A DNA stretch of 64,000 nucleotides, from positions 159,648,849-159,712,848 of the forward strand of contig NC_081413.1 of the NCBI RefSeq assembly GCF_030272615.1. Reading direction: 5' to 3'. Under the pieces are notes generated by a model. That model made no database searches. It had not been told where the DNA came from and worked only from the letters and a program-made list of their open reading frames with translations. The translations under genes and the position numbers were made by a program. Positions 35,011 to 46,879 of the stretch are shown one piece after another (position 1 is the stretch's first letter; the number at the start of each line of letters is the position of its first letter). The DNA is from Cryptomeria japonica. Its lineage: Eukaryota; Streptophyta; Pinopsida; Cupressales; Cupressaceae.

Positions 35011-36466
35011 TGTTGGCATTTCAATTAGGATATTGAGAAGGTTGTTGATGATTATGGATATATCTGATTAAGGAATTTTACTATCTTAATATTATTATTT
35101 TGTCATTGATGTCAAGAAATTGATTTTTTGATTCAGTATGATGTTGCCATATCTTAAGAAGTATGTTTTGAAGAGAGTTAAGATGTCGATAAAAGACACA
35201 GAAAGAATGTGATGAATAAGGGGAAAAATAAGTTATTCAATGGGCAACTATTACCAAGTTAGACAATGGTGAGATCATGATGTTTAGATTGTTTTGATAT
35301 CCTACATATGTTGTTGATTGTAAGGTTAATACTATACTATGTTACCGAGCAAAGAACCTAGTCGGTAAACCCTAAGGTTATTGCTATCGATTAATGAAGG
35401 CGGAATGTCTACCAAGTGAAGTTTAGTATTTACCAAGTTGCAACCGAGTAATAATGGAATGCATTGAATGAATAAAAGCATTATTTAATGAAGGAAGCTG
35501 ATGAACTAGTTATGATTGAATGATTGTTACAACGTGTATAAAGGTTGTTAAGGACCTATGGCAAAGGAAAATCGGCAGGAAGATCTACAACGCAGATTGA
35601 ACCGCAATACCCTAGCACAAGTTCCAAGAAATGTATGCAAGTTCCAAGGTGGGGTAAAACATTTTTAGATCGAAGGATACATTGAACCTGGTCAAGTTTG
35701 AAGATCTGATGGCTATGATTGATCATGGGATATGTAATCAAGGAGATTAAGAGGTTAGCAAATTGTTTATAAATAAGGAACTGTTGATAAACAATGTATG
35801 CAGGCAAGTGTAAGCATAGGGATGCTACACAATGTTTACCGAGCACAAAAGCTTGAAGACCTATTTGAGAAATAGAGTATAGAGCCTAGCAGAAGGACAA
35901 GATAAGTCCTATGACTAGATTGTATTGAGGAAATAAGAATTTTCTTTAGCATTTTTAGCTGTGAAGTTGCAAATATATTTTTATTACTGTTATTTTGTAA
36001 AGTGACAGAAAATCTCTTAACCAAGTGGACTTAATAGTCTTATTTGTAAATCCTCTAGCAAGGTGACATTCTGATTGAGTGTCTAAAATCCTTTGACAAG
36101 GTCACTTCTAACAAGGTGAAGATCCTAACAGATCTGAGGGAAATCTGTTAACCGGGTCACATCTAGCAATGTGTTTGTAATCTTTAATAAGATTTGCTTT
36201 TAATCGAGCATATTCTAGAAGAGTATATTTCTTAGTGGGTCCAAAATACCACAGTGGTTTTTTCCTATTTGGGTTTCCATGTTAAATCTGGTGTTATATG
36301 TTTTGTGATCTTATCTATTTATGAGTTTGCATGCTTTACAGTTTTTCTATAAGGTTACCGAGGTTGAATCTGTTGATTTTATGGAAGATTAAGTTTGTAT
36401 GATTCACCCCCCCCTCTCATATTGTTAGCTTTCCATCTATACTAACATTTAGTATCATAACTATCA
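34953..36466 (+). repeat. 5' LTR of element C
   Basis: Begins TGTTGGCATTATAATAG and ends CATAACTATCA. Several TACCGAG motifs (about 35340-35450), the repeat array of AACCAAGTGG / CTAACAAGGTGA units (36015-36220), the GGTTTTTTCCTATTTGGG block (36250-36275) and the C-tract (about 36407-36418). Confidence 0.9.
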
Positions 36467-36482
36467 ATTGGTATTAGAGCTT
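36467..36482 (+). other. Primer binding site of element C
   Basis: ATTGGTATTAGAGCTT directly follows the LTR end CTATCA. It is the copia initiator-Met tRNA complement with one change. Confidence 0.85.
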
Positions 36483-37600
36483 TGGACTCCAGAAGAAAAA
36501 GTTTAAAGGTACTTGAGGCAAAAGATCCAAAGATGTACAAGAGGGATGAACTGAAGCTGAACAAGTCAAGTTTCTCTACATGGCAGAAAAGGATGAAGCT
36601 GCACCTATTAGGAGTTGGAGAATATGCTATATATTATCTGGAGAATGATTTCATTACACTGAGCACCTATCAATTGATAATGGAAGAGATAAAGGCAAAG
36701 CAAGAACATATTCAAGCAATGATTGAAATAACATTTGCATTGACCGACTCAGAGTTTAATGATCTAGAAGGTTGCAATGATGCCAAGGCAATGTGGGATA
36801 AGCTCATATCTGTGTATGGTGGACATGAACATGTTCAAAGAGAAAAAGTGGACAGTCTAAGAGGATAACTTGAATCTATGAGGATGAATGAAGGTGAGAA
36901 CATAACCCAGTACAGTACAAGGTTAAAGAAGATTGCCAATCAAATCAAAGGAGCAGGTGGAACTATTGAAGAAAAGGATTTAACAAGTAAGTTGTTAAGA
37001 ACCCTTCTACCAGCTTATGCAATCCGAGTCTCTGCAATCAATGAGTTGAGGTCTATACCCAATATGCCAGTTTCTTTGGATGCTACTATTGGTAAGCTAC
37101 ATGCATTTGAGTTAAGTAATTTTGATAATAGTGGGTCATTAGTAAATAAAGTAGAATTTGCTTTTAGTTCTTTTCGTATTGGTGAATCTGATGATTACAA
37201 TGATAGAATGAGTAAGTACACTGAAGGGGATCATAGTGGAGAAAGTGAGAGATTTCGCAAGAACATCGAAAAAGTGCACAAACTATATGAGAAAATCAAG
37301 AAGCAAGAAGAGTTTGAAGCACTATTAGCTAGAAGGTTACCGAGAGGCAAAGGTAAGTATAAAAGAAAACTACCTTTGAAATGTTTCAATTGTGATAAGA
37401 TAGGACATATGGCCTCAAACTGTCTTGGCAGAGAATCAAGTGAAAAGAGAGATTACCAAGATGACAGATAGAAAGATAATCATTACAGAGGACACTGAGA
37501 CTTCAGAAGAAGAGATAAAAAGACACGCCTAATAGTTGATGAGGAATCTAATGATGATAAATCAGACAAAATTGATACAAAGGAAGTTGTTTATGTGGCT
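36482..37600 (+). pseudogene. Gag of element C
   Basis: Copia UBN2-type gag. MYKRDELKLNKSSFSTWQKR and MKLHLLGVGEYAIYYLENDF form the N-terminal part; AMWDKLISVYGGHEHVQREK and MRMNEGENITQYSTRLKKIA the core; TLLPAYAIRVSAINELRSI the end of the core. A single zinc knuckle CFNCDKIGHMASNC (about 37381-37422) is intact. The first ATG is uncertain; the frame is open from 36482. In-frame stops TAA at 36866, TAG at 37469 and TGA at 37496 break an otherwise good frame that is continuous with protease and integrase, so C was a single gag-pol polyprotein element. Would form the cytoplasmic particle. Confidence 0.85.
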
Positions 37601-38170
37601 ATCAAAGATGGATCAGATGAAGAAAGGTATGAAGAAAAAGCCCTACTATCTCAAATAAGTAAAAATGATTCTTGGATCATAGATAGTGGATGCTCACATC
37701 ACATGACAAGTGATAAACACAAGTTTGTTATATTAGAAGATTATGATGGAGGATATGTAAGATTTGGTAATGATGCACCATGTCCAGTAACAACTAAATG
37801 ATCTATAACACTTCTTGACAATGCAAAATGCAATGATGTTTATTGGGTTGAAAATTTGAAATACAATTTGTTGAGTGTAGCACAGCTAAACAATACAGGT
37901 TACCAAATAGAATTTCAGAAAGGAATTGTCAAAGTTCATGACAAGCATGGAAAGTTAGTTGCTACCAGGACACAAACAAAAGGTAACACATTTCACCTTG
38001 ACTCAACTCGAAATAAATGTCTATATGTAAAGATAGATGATACCTGGTTATGCCATAAAAGGTTTTGTCATGTGAATTTTGATAACCTGATCAAAATAAG
38101 TAAGAAGCACCGAGTAAGAGGTCTACCGAGTCTTGAGAAACCTGAGAATGCTATGTACCGAGGATGCTAG
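37601..38170 (+). pseudogene. Protease and pre-integrase zinc region of element C
   Basis: SWIIDSGCSHHMTSDKHKFV (about 37673-37730) is the copia retropepsin with intact D-S-G. DGGYVRFGNDAPC follows. TGA at 37799 breaks the frame. The pre-integrase part has VENLKYNLLSVAQLNNTGYQ and WLCHKRFCHVNFDNL (His pair), with the Cys pair damaged: a TAG at 38168 follows MYRGC where the second part of C-x2-C-Q-M-G-K is expected. Same frame as gag. Protease would cut the polyprotein inside the particle. Confidence 0.85.
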
Positions 38171-38879
38171 ATGGGTAAGATGACAAGATCAAGCTTTACA
38201 AGTAAGTCCTACACTTCTAAAGGAATTTTAGATCTTGTGCACACTGATCTTTGTGGTCCTTTGAAAGTTCAGAGTTATTATGGTGATAAATATTTCATAT
38301 TATTTGTGAATGATTACTCAAGGATGATGTCAGTAATGTTTTTAAAAGAAAAATCAGAAGCTTTTCAAATGTTTAAATGGTACAAGGCAAGAGTTGAAAA
38401 TGAAACAGGAAGACAACTGAAATGTCTTAGATCAGATAGGGGAGGAGAGTTCACATCTGATGAGTTCAACTTATTTTGCAATGATCACGGTATAAAAAGA
38501 CAAGTTTCTACACTGAGAACTCCACAACAAAATGGAATTGCTGAGAGAAGAAATAGATCTATTGTGGATTGTGCCAGAACCCTGATGATTGAAAAGAAAG
38601 TGTTTTTGGAGAGAAGCAATAAGCACAACAGTCTACACCCTGAACCGAGTATAACCAAAGAAAGGAACTCTGAAGACACCATATGAAATCTGGTATGATA
38701 AGAAACCTAATGTAAGTTATTTTAAAATCTTTGGAAGTAGATGCTATGTTCACAAAGATGATACAAATGGCAAGTTTGATCAGAAAAGTGAAGAAGGAAC
38801 ATTTCTAGGTTATTCTTCTAGAAGCAAAGCATTTAAATGTCTGATCAAATCATCTAACAAAATAGTAGAAAGTGCAAAT
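38171..38879 (+). pseudogene. Copia integrase of element C
   Basis: All three catalytic acids are present: ILDLVHTDLCGPLKVQ (Asp), CLRSDRGGEFTSDEF (Asp) and QQNGIAERRNRSIVDCA (Glu). A single-base frame change occurs near 38600, after which the other frame carries FWREAIS..., the YTLNRV box followed by [23 protein letters not shown], and [18 protein letters not shown]. Position between protease and RT fits copia order. Would cut and join element DNA ends to nuclear DNA. Core residues are intact; breaks lie outside the core. Confidence 0.85.
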
Positions 38880-40724
38880 GTGAAAATTGATGAAATTGCA
38901 GAAAGAAATGATGAAGGAAATTCCAAGGAACCAAAAGATTATGATGAATTTGTCTATGTTCAATCGACAAGTCTTACCGAGAGAACTGTTGAAGGAAATG
39001 AAGAAAAAATCCAGTTACTGAGTGATGAAGAAGATAATACAAAGCCTACCGAGCCTGTATTAGCCAAGTATGTCAGAAGGAATCATGCATCAAGTCAGAT
39101 TATAGGAGATAAGAATGATCCAGTAATGACAAGGAACAAATTGAGACAGAACACATGTCTGATATCTGAATTTGAACCGAGAATAGTGAAAGAGGCATTT
39201 AACAGTGAAGATTGGATAAATGCTATGACAGAAGAGATTGATCAAATCAAGAAGAATGACACATGGACACTAGTCCCAAGACCGAAGGACAAAAATGTAA
39301 TCGGTACAAAGTGGATTTTCAGAAACAAGCTGAATGAAAAAGGTGAGGTCATTCGAAATAAAGCAAGACTAGTTTGCAAAGGTTATGCCCAAGAAGAAGA
39401 AATTGATTATGGTGAGACTTTTGCACCTATGGCAAGACTTGAAGGAGTAAGAACATTGTTGGCATATGTTGCTTACAAGACTTTCAAGGTATATCAAATG
39501 GATGTCAAATCTGCATTTCTGAATGGTATATTAGAAGAAGAAGTTTTCATTGAACAACCTGAAGGATTTGTTGAAGGAAAGAATAATGATCAGGTATGTA
39601 AATTGAACAAAGCTTTATATGGTTTGAAACAAGCACCTAGAGCATGGTATGAGAGATTACACTCTTATTTGATCAAAATTGGTTTTATAAGAACTAGTGA
39701 AAACAGTAACATGTACATGAAGAATGATGAAGACAATGAAATACTGATCTCAGCCATATTTGTTGATGACATTATATTTTGTGGGAATGATTCTCTATGC
39801 AAAAACTTTGGAAATGAAATGAGAAAAGAATTTGAGATGTCACTAATCAGTGAGATAAAGTATTTTATAGGTTTACAGATACTGCAAATGAAAAATGAGA
39901 TTTTCATTACTCAATCCAAGTACATAAAGGAAATATTGAAGAAATTTGGAATGGAGGATTCAAAACTAGTAAGTACTCCTATGACTACCAACTGTAAATT
40001 ATCAAAGAATGATGAATCTACATCTATTGATAAGACACTTTACCGATCTATGATTGGAAAGTTGCAATATGTTGTTCACAACAGGCCAGATATAGCATAT
40101 GCATTAGGTATAGTTGCAAGATTCTCTGTAGATCCCAAGGAAACACACATGACATCAATCAAGAGAATTTTCAGATACCTGAAAGGTACTAAAGATTATG
40201 GCTTAGTATATAATAGGAGAAATGATTTTGATTTAAAAGTTTATATTGATGCTGATTGGGCAGGCAACATTGATGATAGAAAAAGAACAAGTGGAGGAGC
40301 TTTCTTTTTAGGAGAAAGACTAGTAAGCTGGCTTAGCAAGAAACAAGGATGTGTTTGACAGTCAACAATAGAAGATGAATATGTTGCTGCAGCATTGAAT
40401 TGTACCAATATAGCATGGATCAAACAACTGTTGGAAGGCATAAATGAGCAAGTTACCAAGCCAATAACTATATTCTGTAACAATAGTAGTGCCATAAACA
40501 TTTCAAAGAATCCTGTTATGCACTCTAAGACAAAGCACATCTTTATCAAATATCATTATCTTAGAGAAGAAGTTCAAGAGAAGAAAGTGGTGTTGGAGTA
40601 TATTAGCACAAAGGAACAAATAGCAGATATCTTCACCAAGCCACTGCCAAGGGACACTTTTAAGTATCTCAGAAGCAAGTTAGGGTCCTACCCCTATCTT
40701 CCATTCACTGACCGAGTTCGGTGA
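38880..40724 (+). pseudogene. Reverse transcriptase and RNase H of element C
   Basis: A 492-codon open frame is almost the whole [102 protein letters not shown] and the catalytic [13 protein letters not shown] are intact. RNase H starts at [23 protein letters not shown] at 40356 (where SQS is usual) is the only break; the frame resumes to ITIFCNNSSAINISKNPVMH and KEQIADIFTKPLPRDTFKYL and ends at TGA 40722. In RNase H the CDN box reads CNN. This is the best-preserved polymerase in the window. Confidence 0.9.
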
Positions 40725-41097
40725 AAGCATCAATTCAATGACTCTACAGAATATCTTTTAGGAGTTGATGCTGATTTACACACTTTAGGAGATTTTCTAA
40801 AGGTGTGCAGGAAACAATAACAGGGAACAAGAATTGAAGACAAAATGCTCTGACCAAGACTAAGTTGACACATAACAACAAGGAACTCACTTCTCAGTGA
40901 AAGAAATCATGTTTTAGTTCTTTAATTTTTGGCATTGTTGTCAAAGGGGGAGAAGACTAAAGAAAGGGGGATAAGACTAATGTATGGGGGAGAAATCTGA
41001 TGACAGGAGGAGAGCATTTTATAATCTCATAGCAATCAGAATCAGAATCATTTAGGTCAAATCAATTGGTTTTGCCATCAATGCCAAAGGGGGACAT
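40725..41097 (+). other. 3' untranslated region of C with five purine tracts
   Basis: Tracts at about 40942-40955 (CAAAGGGGGAGAAG), 40961-40972, 40984-40995, 41005-41014 and 41085-41095 (CAAAGGGGGACA). The last lies next to the 3' LTR. The Sirevirus lineage of copia is known for such multiplied tracts. Confidence 0.8.
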
Positions 41098-43376
41098 TTT
41101 TGGCATTATAACAGACAAAGGGAGATTGTTGGCACTATAACAAACAAAGGGAGATTGTTGGCATTTCAACTAGGATATTGAGAAGGTTGTTGATGATTAT
41201 GGATATAACTAATTAAGGATGTTTACTATCTTAATATTATTATTTTGTCATTGATGTCAAGAAATTGATTTTCTGATTCAGTATGATGTTGCCATATCTT
41301 AAGAAGTATGTTTTGAAGAGAGTTAAGATGTCGGTAAAAGACACAGAAAGAATGTGATGAATAAGGGGAGAAATAAGTTATTCAATGGGAAACTATTACC
41401 GAGTTAGACAATGGTGAGATCATGATGTTTAGATTGTTTTGATATCCTACATATATTGTTGATTGTAAGGCTAATACTATACTATGTTACCGAGCAAAGA
41501 ACCTAGTCGGTAAACCCTAAGGTTATCGCTATCAGTTAATGAATGCAGAATGTCTACCGAGTGAAGTTTAGTATTTACCGAGTAATAACATAAAGCATTG
41601 AATGAATAAAAACATTATTTAATGAAGGAAGCTGATGAGCTGGTTATGATTAAATGATTGTTACAATGTGTATAAAGGTTGTTAAGGATCTATGGCAAAG
41701 GAAAATCGACAGGAAGATCTACAACGCAGATTGAACCGCAATACCCTAGCACAAGTTCCAAGAAATGTATGCAAGTTCCAAGGTGGGGTAAAACATTTTC
41801 AGATCAAAGGATACATTGAACTTGGTCAAGTTTGAAGATCTGATGGCTATGATTGATCATGGGATATGTGATTGTATATGGTGAAAATGGATAACAATAA
41901 TAACGATATTGAAAGGCTAAATGAATTCAACCACAAAACCCTAGCCTAACAACAACAAAGATCCACCATAACATATGAAGATTACCTAAGACAATGCAAA
42001 TCAAATGAAATCACAAAGATTATACCATCACATGTCCAATAGGGTTTGGATCTCCATTCTTCCTATCTCCATTGATCTTGCTTGATATATTTGCTCTCAG
42101 ATTTTATGTGTGCACAAGAGCTCAACAAAGAACGGAAATGTGGTTGCAAGTAGGATTGCATATGCCAAGTAGTCAATTGATCAAGTAGTTAGAATGATTG
42201 ATTAGGGTTGATAATGAAGGAATCATCTCCTTATATAGAAAACACTATATGAAATGGAGGGATAAGACTGAGAGGTGTAAAAGGAGGTCGGCTATGATTA
42301 GAGGGTAGGTAAAAGAAATAATAAAATAATGAAAGGGGTAGGTAGTGTATGAATTAAGAGATGAATGACATGTGTCATGGGTAGAAAAGGTTAATGAATT
42401 AATTAAATAAATAAAGATTTATTTAATTAATAGAAGAAGTGAGATAATTAAATAAATAGGATATTTATTTAATTTAGGAAAAGGATAATTTAAATAAATA
42501 AATCTATTTATTTAAATGAGAAATAAGGCTAGAAGAGGATAAATGAATTAATTAAATAAATAAAGAATTATTTAATTAATAGAAGAATTAAGCTAAGATA
42601 ATTAAATATTTATTTAATTAGACTGGACAATTTTGGGTGTCTACAGTGATCAAGGAGATTAAGCGGTTAGCAAATTGTTTATAAATAAGGAACTGTTGAT
42701 AAACAATGTATGTGGGCAAGTTTAAGCACAGGGATGCTACACAGTATTTACCTAGCACAGAAGCTTGAAGCCTTATTTGAGAAACAGAGTATAGAGCCAA
42801 CAGAAGGACAAGATAAGTCCCATGACTAGATTGTATTGAGCAAATAAGAATCTGCTTTAGCATTTTTAGATGTGAAGTTGCAGATATATTTTTATTACTG
42901 TTATTTTGTAAAGTGATAGAAAATCTCTTAACCGAGTGGACTTAACAGTCCTATTTGTAAATCCTCTAGCAAGGTGACATTCTGATTGAGTGTCTGAAAT
43001 CCTTTGACAAGGTCACTTCTAACAAGGTGAAGATCTTAATAGATCTGAGGGAAATCCCTTAATCGGGTCACATCTAGCAATGTGTTTGAAATCTTTAACA
43101 GGATTTGCTTTTAACCAAGTACTCTAGAAGAGTGTATTTCTTAGTGGGTCCGAAATACCATAGTGGTTTTTCCCTATTTGGGTTTCCACGTTAAATCTAG
43201 TGTTATATGTTTTGTGATCTTATCTATTTATGAGTTTGCATGCTTTACTGTTTTTCTGATAACATTACCGAGGTTGAATCTGTTGATTTTATGGAAGATT
43301 AAGTTTGTATGATTCACCCCCCCATCTCATCTTGTTAGCTTGGCATCTGTACTAACATTTAGTATCAGAACTATCA
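41098..43376 (+). repeat. 3' LTR of element C, interrupted by solo LTR H
   Basis: Begins TTTTGGCATTATAAC (the expected TG is TT) and ends GAACTATCA, followed by TGGCC. Aligns with the 5' LTR except for 778 inserted bases (H and its duplication, 41873-42650). Confidence 0.9.
41873..42645 (-). mobile_element. Solo Ty3-type LTR H (773 bp)
   Basis: Flanked by a perfect 5-base duplication GTGAT (41868-41872 and 42646-42650). On the minus strand it starts TGTAGACACCCAAAATTG and ends CACCATATACA, with an AATTAAATAA-rich first part and TATATAAGG near 42230. This is the TGTAGACACC family seen at 6009 and, more distantly, in D. No interior or second LTR remains, so it is a product of LTR-LTR recombination. 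It is the innermost element of the nest and hence the last insertion. Confidence 0.9.
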
Positions 43377-43672
43377 TGGCCTTCTTGCATGTGCAGGCCC
43401 CTATTGTAACAATAATATTCTCTTATTGGCCAGTATGCGAATATTGTGGGTTACAAATCCCACTGAGGTTTTTCCCACACTAGGTTTCCTCATTAAAACA
43501 TTATGTTATGGTGATTCTTTCATGTTGTCATTGTTATTCTTATTTACTGCATTACTTTTACTTTATCGGTACACAGTTTTGAATTGATTTTCATATAATA
43601 AGTTAAGAAAATTAATATACCGGTCAGATACTGATTTAACCCCCCCTCTCAGTATCTTTGGGAATCCTAACA
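43377..43672 (+). repeat. 3' LTR of element B, part 2
   Basis: TGGCCTTCTTGCATGTGCAG onwards matches 29022-29315 of the 5' LTR, ending AATCCTAACA. Followed by TATAT, the probable duplication of B. Confidence 0.9.
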
Positions 43673-44241
43673 TATATCTTCAGACTCAATCTTGACCTTT
43701 GATTTCTGCCAGCTCACCCCTGGCCTTGGAAATCCTATAAATATCCCCCATTTTGGAGCAAAAAGGATCCCATCTCATATCAATTTAGGTATTGTTACTA
43801 TAGGCATATCCATTCTATCATATCATTTGAGCATTGTTATTATAAGCAATTTCATCTTAGAGCTAGTTTAATTTGATCATTTTCTAGCATAATTATTGAA
43901 TAATGTAGCTTAATCAGTCTCTTTTCTAGCTTAATTGCATGATCATCATAGCTTAATCATGCATATCATTAGCTTAATTAGCCTCTTGGATCAATATAGC
44001 ATAATCAATCTCATCTATCTTTCATATTATATCATTTTAAATCCTCCATCTAGGTGTAGTCAAGTCACTAGGATTGCTTATCCAAATCTGAGAGCAAATC
44101 CACACTCGCATCTCTAAGGAGGTGATAGGTCACTTTGTCATGGTTTATCTTTCATTTGATTTTAGTTTTCTAACCATGCTTGTAATGATATATTGATTGT
44201 TTGTGTTGCAGCTGCAAGTACCCTGCTTCACACTCATGACA
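43673..44241 (+). repeat. 5' LTR of element D, part 2
   Basis: Continues the D LTR after B. Holds the TATA box and a TTAATTAGC/AGCTTAATC-rich stretch. Ends CACTCATGACA just before the primer site. With part 1 the LTR is about 1.3 kb. Confidence 0.75.
43736..43744 (+). promoter_or_regulatory. TATA box of the D LTR
   Basis: TATAAATAT in a CCTATAAATATCCCCC context, about 500 bases before the primer site. It is on the far side of element B from the LTR start, so B separates promoter core from upstream LTR. Confidence 0.6.
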
Positions 44242-44262
44242 TTTTGGCACCTACCGTGGGGC
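44242..44262 (+). other. Primer binding site of element D
   Basis: TTTTGGCACCTACCGTGGGG directly follows the LTR end ATGACA. It has the TGGCRCC...GTGGGGC form common inside plant Ty3 LTRs. Confidence 0.65.
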
Positions 44263-46290
44263 TGAAAATCTCATTTTTGGCCTCTTTGCATCATCAAATT
44301 TTCAATCTCGTAGGTTTCTGGCCGGGTCTGTTTCAGAATATCATATGAGTATCTTTACAATACCATAAGAGTTTCTTTGTGCACTCGTATGGGTATGTGA
44401 GAATACTCATACACGTAGGTGAGAATAGTACAAATTTCTGCTTATTTGTTTTCAAACTAGATTGCATTTTAGGATTTTTTATGCTTCAATTTGGCTATTA
44501 CTAATTCTAAACTTCTTCTGTTTGTGAATTTGCTAGCATCCTAACTAGTTTTTGCAGGATGATTGTCGAAGATTACGCTTGTCAAATCTTCATTTCATCA
44601 AAACAACATGACTACTAACGTATCTATTTTGCAAGTTTCCTAAAGGAGAACTTAACCAAACTTTGTGTCTTCTTTAAGTTTTTTGGGCACACTTATTTTG
44701 CTAATGGTAAATTAACATCTTGTTTTATATGTCTGAGAAGCTGTCTAAAAGGTAGGAGAGTATGCTCTTATCCATTTGGACAATAAAAAATCCTGACCCT
44801 TGAAGCGCTTCTATGTTTGAGATTTGATTACCTTTAGCGAGCCTGTCACAATGGGAAAAAGTAATCACCCTGTGAGAACGACCCAAGTGAGTACAGATAG
44901 ACCTAAGATTTCTGACTCACTCTAAAAATAGGCCTCTTTGGATTAAAGTCTTGAAGGATGGGATTATTGGAGTTTTCTCTTTTGAGATCTCTCATATTGT
45001 ACATTTAGTAGGGCCTCGTGGTCTCAATCATGCTTGCGTGACTACTTCTTGTTTTGGTACCTTATTGGGCTATAGGCCTCAATCGCGCTTGTTCCACTGC
45101 AAGGGGTAATTTCAAACAAAAACCCTTACTATGAACCCTAAAATAGAAGCTACCTGTTTCACCTTCGAAAGGGGGATAATCTTTGTGCAAGAGAGATAGT
45201 AACTCTCCCAAGAAACTCGCCATATCGTGCCCCCATTAGCGTTTGGAGTTGGATAATACGACGCTGAGAATCCATTACATGAGACTCAATGACCATATTC
45301 TGATTAGCTATTGGGTGTGTGCCTAAGTTGCAAGAAAAATGTTTTTGCTCTCAGCCAACTTCCTTAGGATTTAGCCTATTGTGCTTAAGGTCATTTATCA
45401 CATCACGTGTTTTCTGTGTCTTCATCCCTAAAATAGAAAATAAGACATCTAAAAAACTAGAAAACATAAGCAAAACATCAAATTTCATTGATAAAAAAAT
45501 TGTCCAAATAAATTTTGTCTCTGTTCTATCCTCAGTCATATGAGCTTTCTAGTTTGTCATATGGGAAATCTATTTTATCATCTAGTTCAATGGGAATTGT
45601 CATACAAGGCAGTTTAGCAAAAGATTTTTGTTATCTTTTATCGTCTGGTTCTGTGGTAAGTGTCGTACGAGTTTATGACTTTATCGTGTGAGATTTCTAG
45701 TTTATTATATGGACCTGTCTAAATTCTCATCTAAAGCTGTCTAAACTATCATACAAATTTATGTCTTTGTCAGTCCAGAGCTATCTTCTTGCATGTCTTT
45801 TTTAGATCTATCATGTTTCTTGGTCAATTTATAGTGAGCAAAAACACCCGATATCTGTCATTATGTGCTTAAATTGTTTTTTTGGTTCGCTTGGTCAAGT
45901 TATCTTCTGTCAAATCAGATTCTAGAGGTAGACACCCCCAAGATTTTCAAGTATTCACCTTCAACAAGTTCAAGATCTAAACATCTCAAAGTGCATTATC
46001 ACCCTCTTTGATAAGCTGATCACTCAAAACATAGTTTCTCATCAGGATCTATCATCCTCTATCATAAAACTACAACGTTTTGTCAGGATAACCTTGTCCC
46101 ACATCGTAGGATATATCATTCCTACTGGACCTGGTTTTATCAAAATCATCATCATTGCACTCCAAAAACTGAAGATCGAAAAAATTGCAAACTTTCAAAC
46201 ACTAGAATTATCTTTTCGTGTCATATCCCTTTATCATATTTACATTGTCATTTAGTCATTTATCGAAACACCTTCTAGACATTCGAACCC
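44263..46290 (+). other. Leader and decayed gag region of element D
   Basis: Starts with short CTCGTATGGGTATG-like repeats (44340-44430). No gag core is recognisable up to 46290; reading frames are short. Gag is either deleted or too decayed to see by eye. Confidence 0.4.
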
Positions 46291-46870
46291 TTGCACAATA
46301 TTCAACACATGTACATGCCCATTTTAACTAGAGTGCAGAGACATAAGATCGTTGAAATGGATATTGAAACATTTGAAATAGCTGAAGATCATAGTAACAT
46401 GGAATATCAAAGCAAAATACAAGCAAAAGAAATAACAAGCCAACATATTAGAGAGATCAAACAAGTCCAAATCAAAAGCCAACTAGGTCAAAACCTCACA
46501 AGGATTCAAATACATCTCCAAAGAAAGGTGGCTCTTTTATGCAACTCTTAAAGAGAACCCTAAGGGATTTTTCTAGGGAAGATCAAAATCACACACCTAT
46601 GTCTAACAATGGCTCATCCCCTCATAAGAAAATTGACTCTCCAAAGGCATCTATTCCTACACCTCTTGAAAACTTGCAAGAATCATCCATAGCATCATCA
46701 CCAAACAATGCACCCAAAGATGAAGTTACCCAAGGGATATCCATAATAGCCATCAAACCTATTTTAGAGGATCACATTCAAAGGCCATCTCCTTCATATC
46801 CAAGCATTGATTCCTTGCAACATCCCCATAATGTTTCCTTGCAAATTGAAGTCTTCATTCATAGAATGCT
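46291..46870 (+). pseudogene. Gag-protease linker of element D
   Basis: 46291-46551 encodes a Gln/Lys/Ile-rich stretch (MHNIQHMYMPILTRVQRHKI..., REIKQVQIKSQLGQNLTRIQ). 46539-46870 encodes a Pro/Ser-rich stretch (EDQNHTPMSNNGSSPHKKID...) ending HNVSLQIEVFIHRM, which leads in another frame into the protease. The ending corresponds to LHLEVLVHRRKV just before the protease of element E, which supports the assignment. No zinc motif is seen. Function of the linker is unknown. Confidence 0.5.
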
Positions 46871-46879
46871 CGTTAACAT

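Larger units (their letters stand above)
34953..43376 (+). mobile_element. Copia element C, complete structure, nested in the B LTR
   Basis: LTRs 34953-36466 and 41098-43376 (the latter holding solo LTR H), primer site, gag-pol in copia order, purine tracts. TGGCA before and TGGCC after are the probable 5-base target duplication (4 of 5). Without H the element is about 7.6 kb. Over about 170 compared bases the LTRs differ at six positions (about 3.5%), so it is the youngest coding element in the nest, as its position requires. Confidence 0.9.
28532..43672 (+). mobile_element. Non-autonomous LTR element B (gag plus unknown ORF, no pol)
   Basis: LTRs 28532-29315 and 34460-34952 + 43377-43672 flank a 5.1-kb interior. 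It carries a primer site, a four-zinc-knuckle gag, a long second reading region and three purine tracts. No protease, integrase, RT or RNase H motif is seen. GATAT (28527-28531) and TATAT (43673-43677) are the probable target duplication, 4 of 5 bases matching. B sits in the 5' LTR of D; joining the two sides restores an LTR with one TATA box and one primer site. Element C lies in the 3' LTR. By eye the LTRs differ at about 10% over the first 250 bases, many changes being C to T or G to A. Confidence 0.85.
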
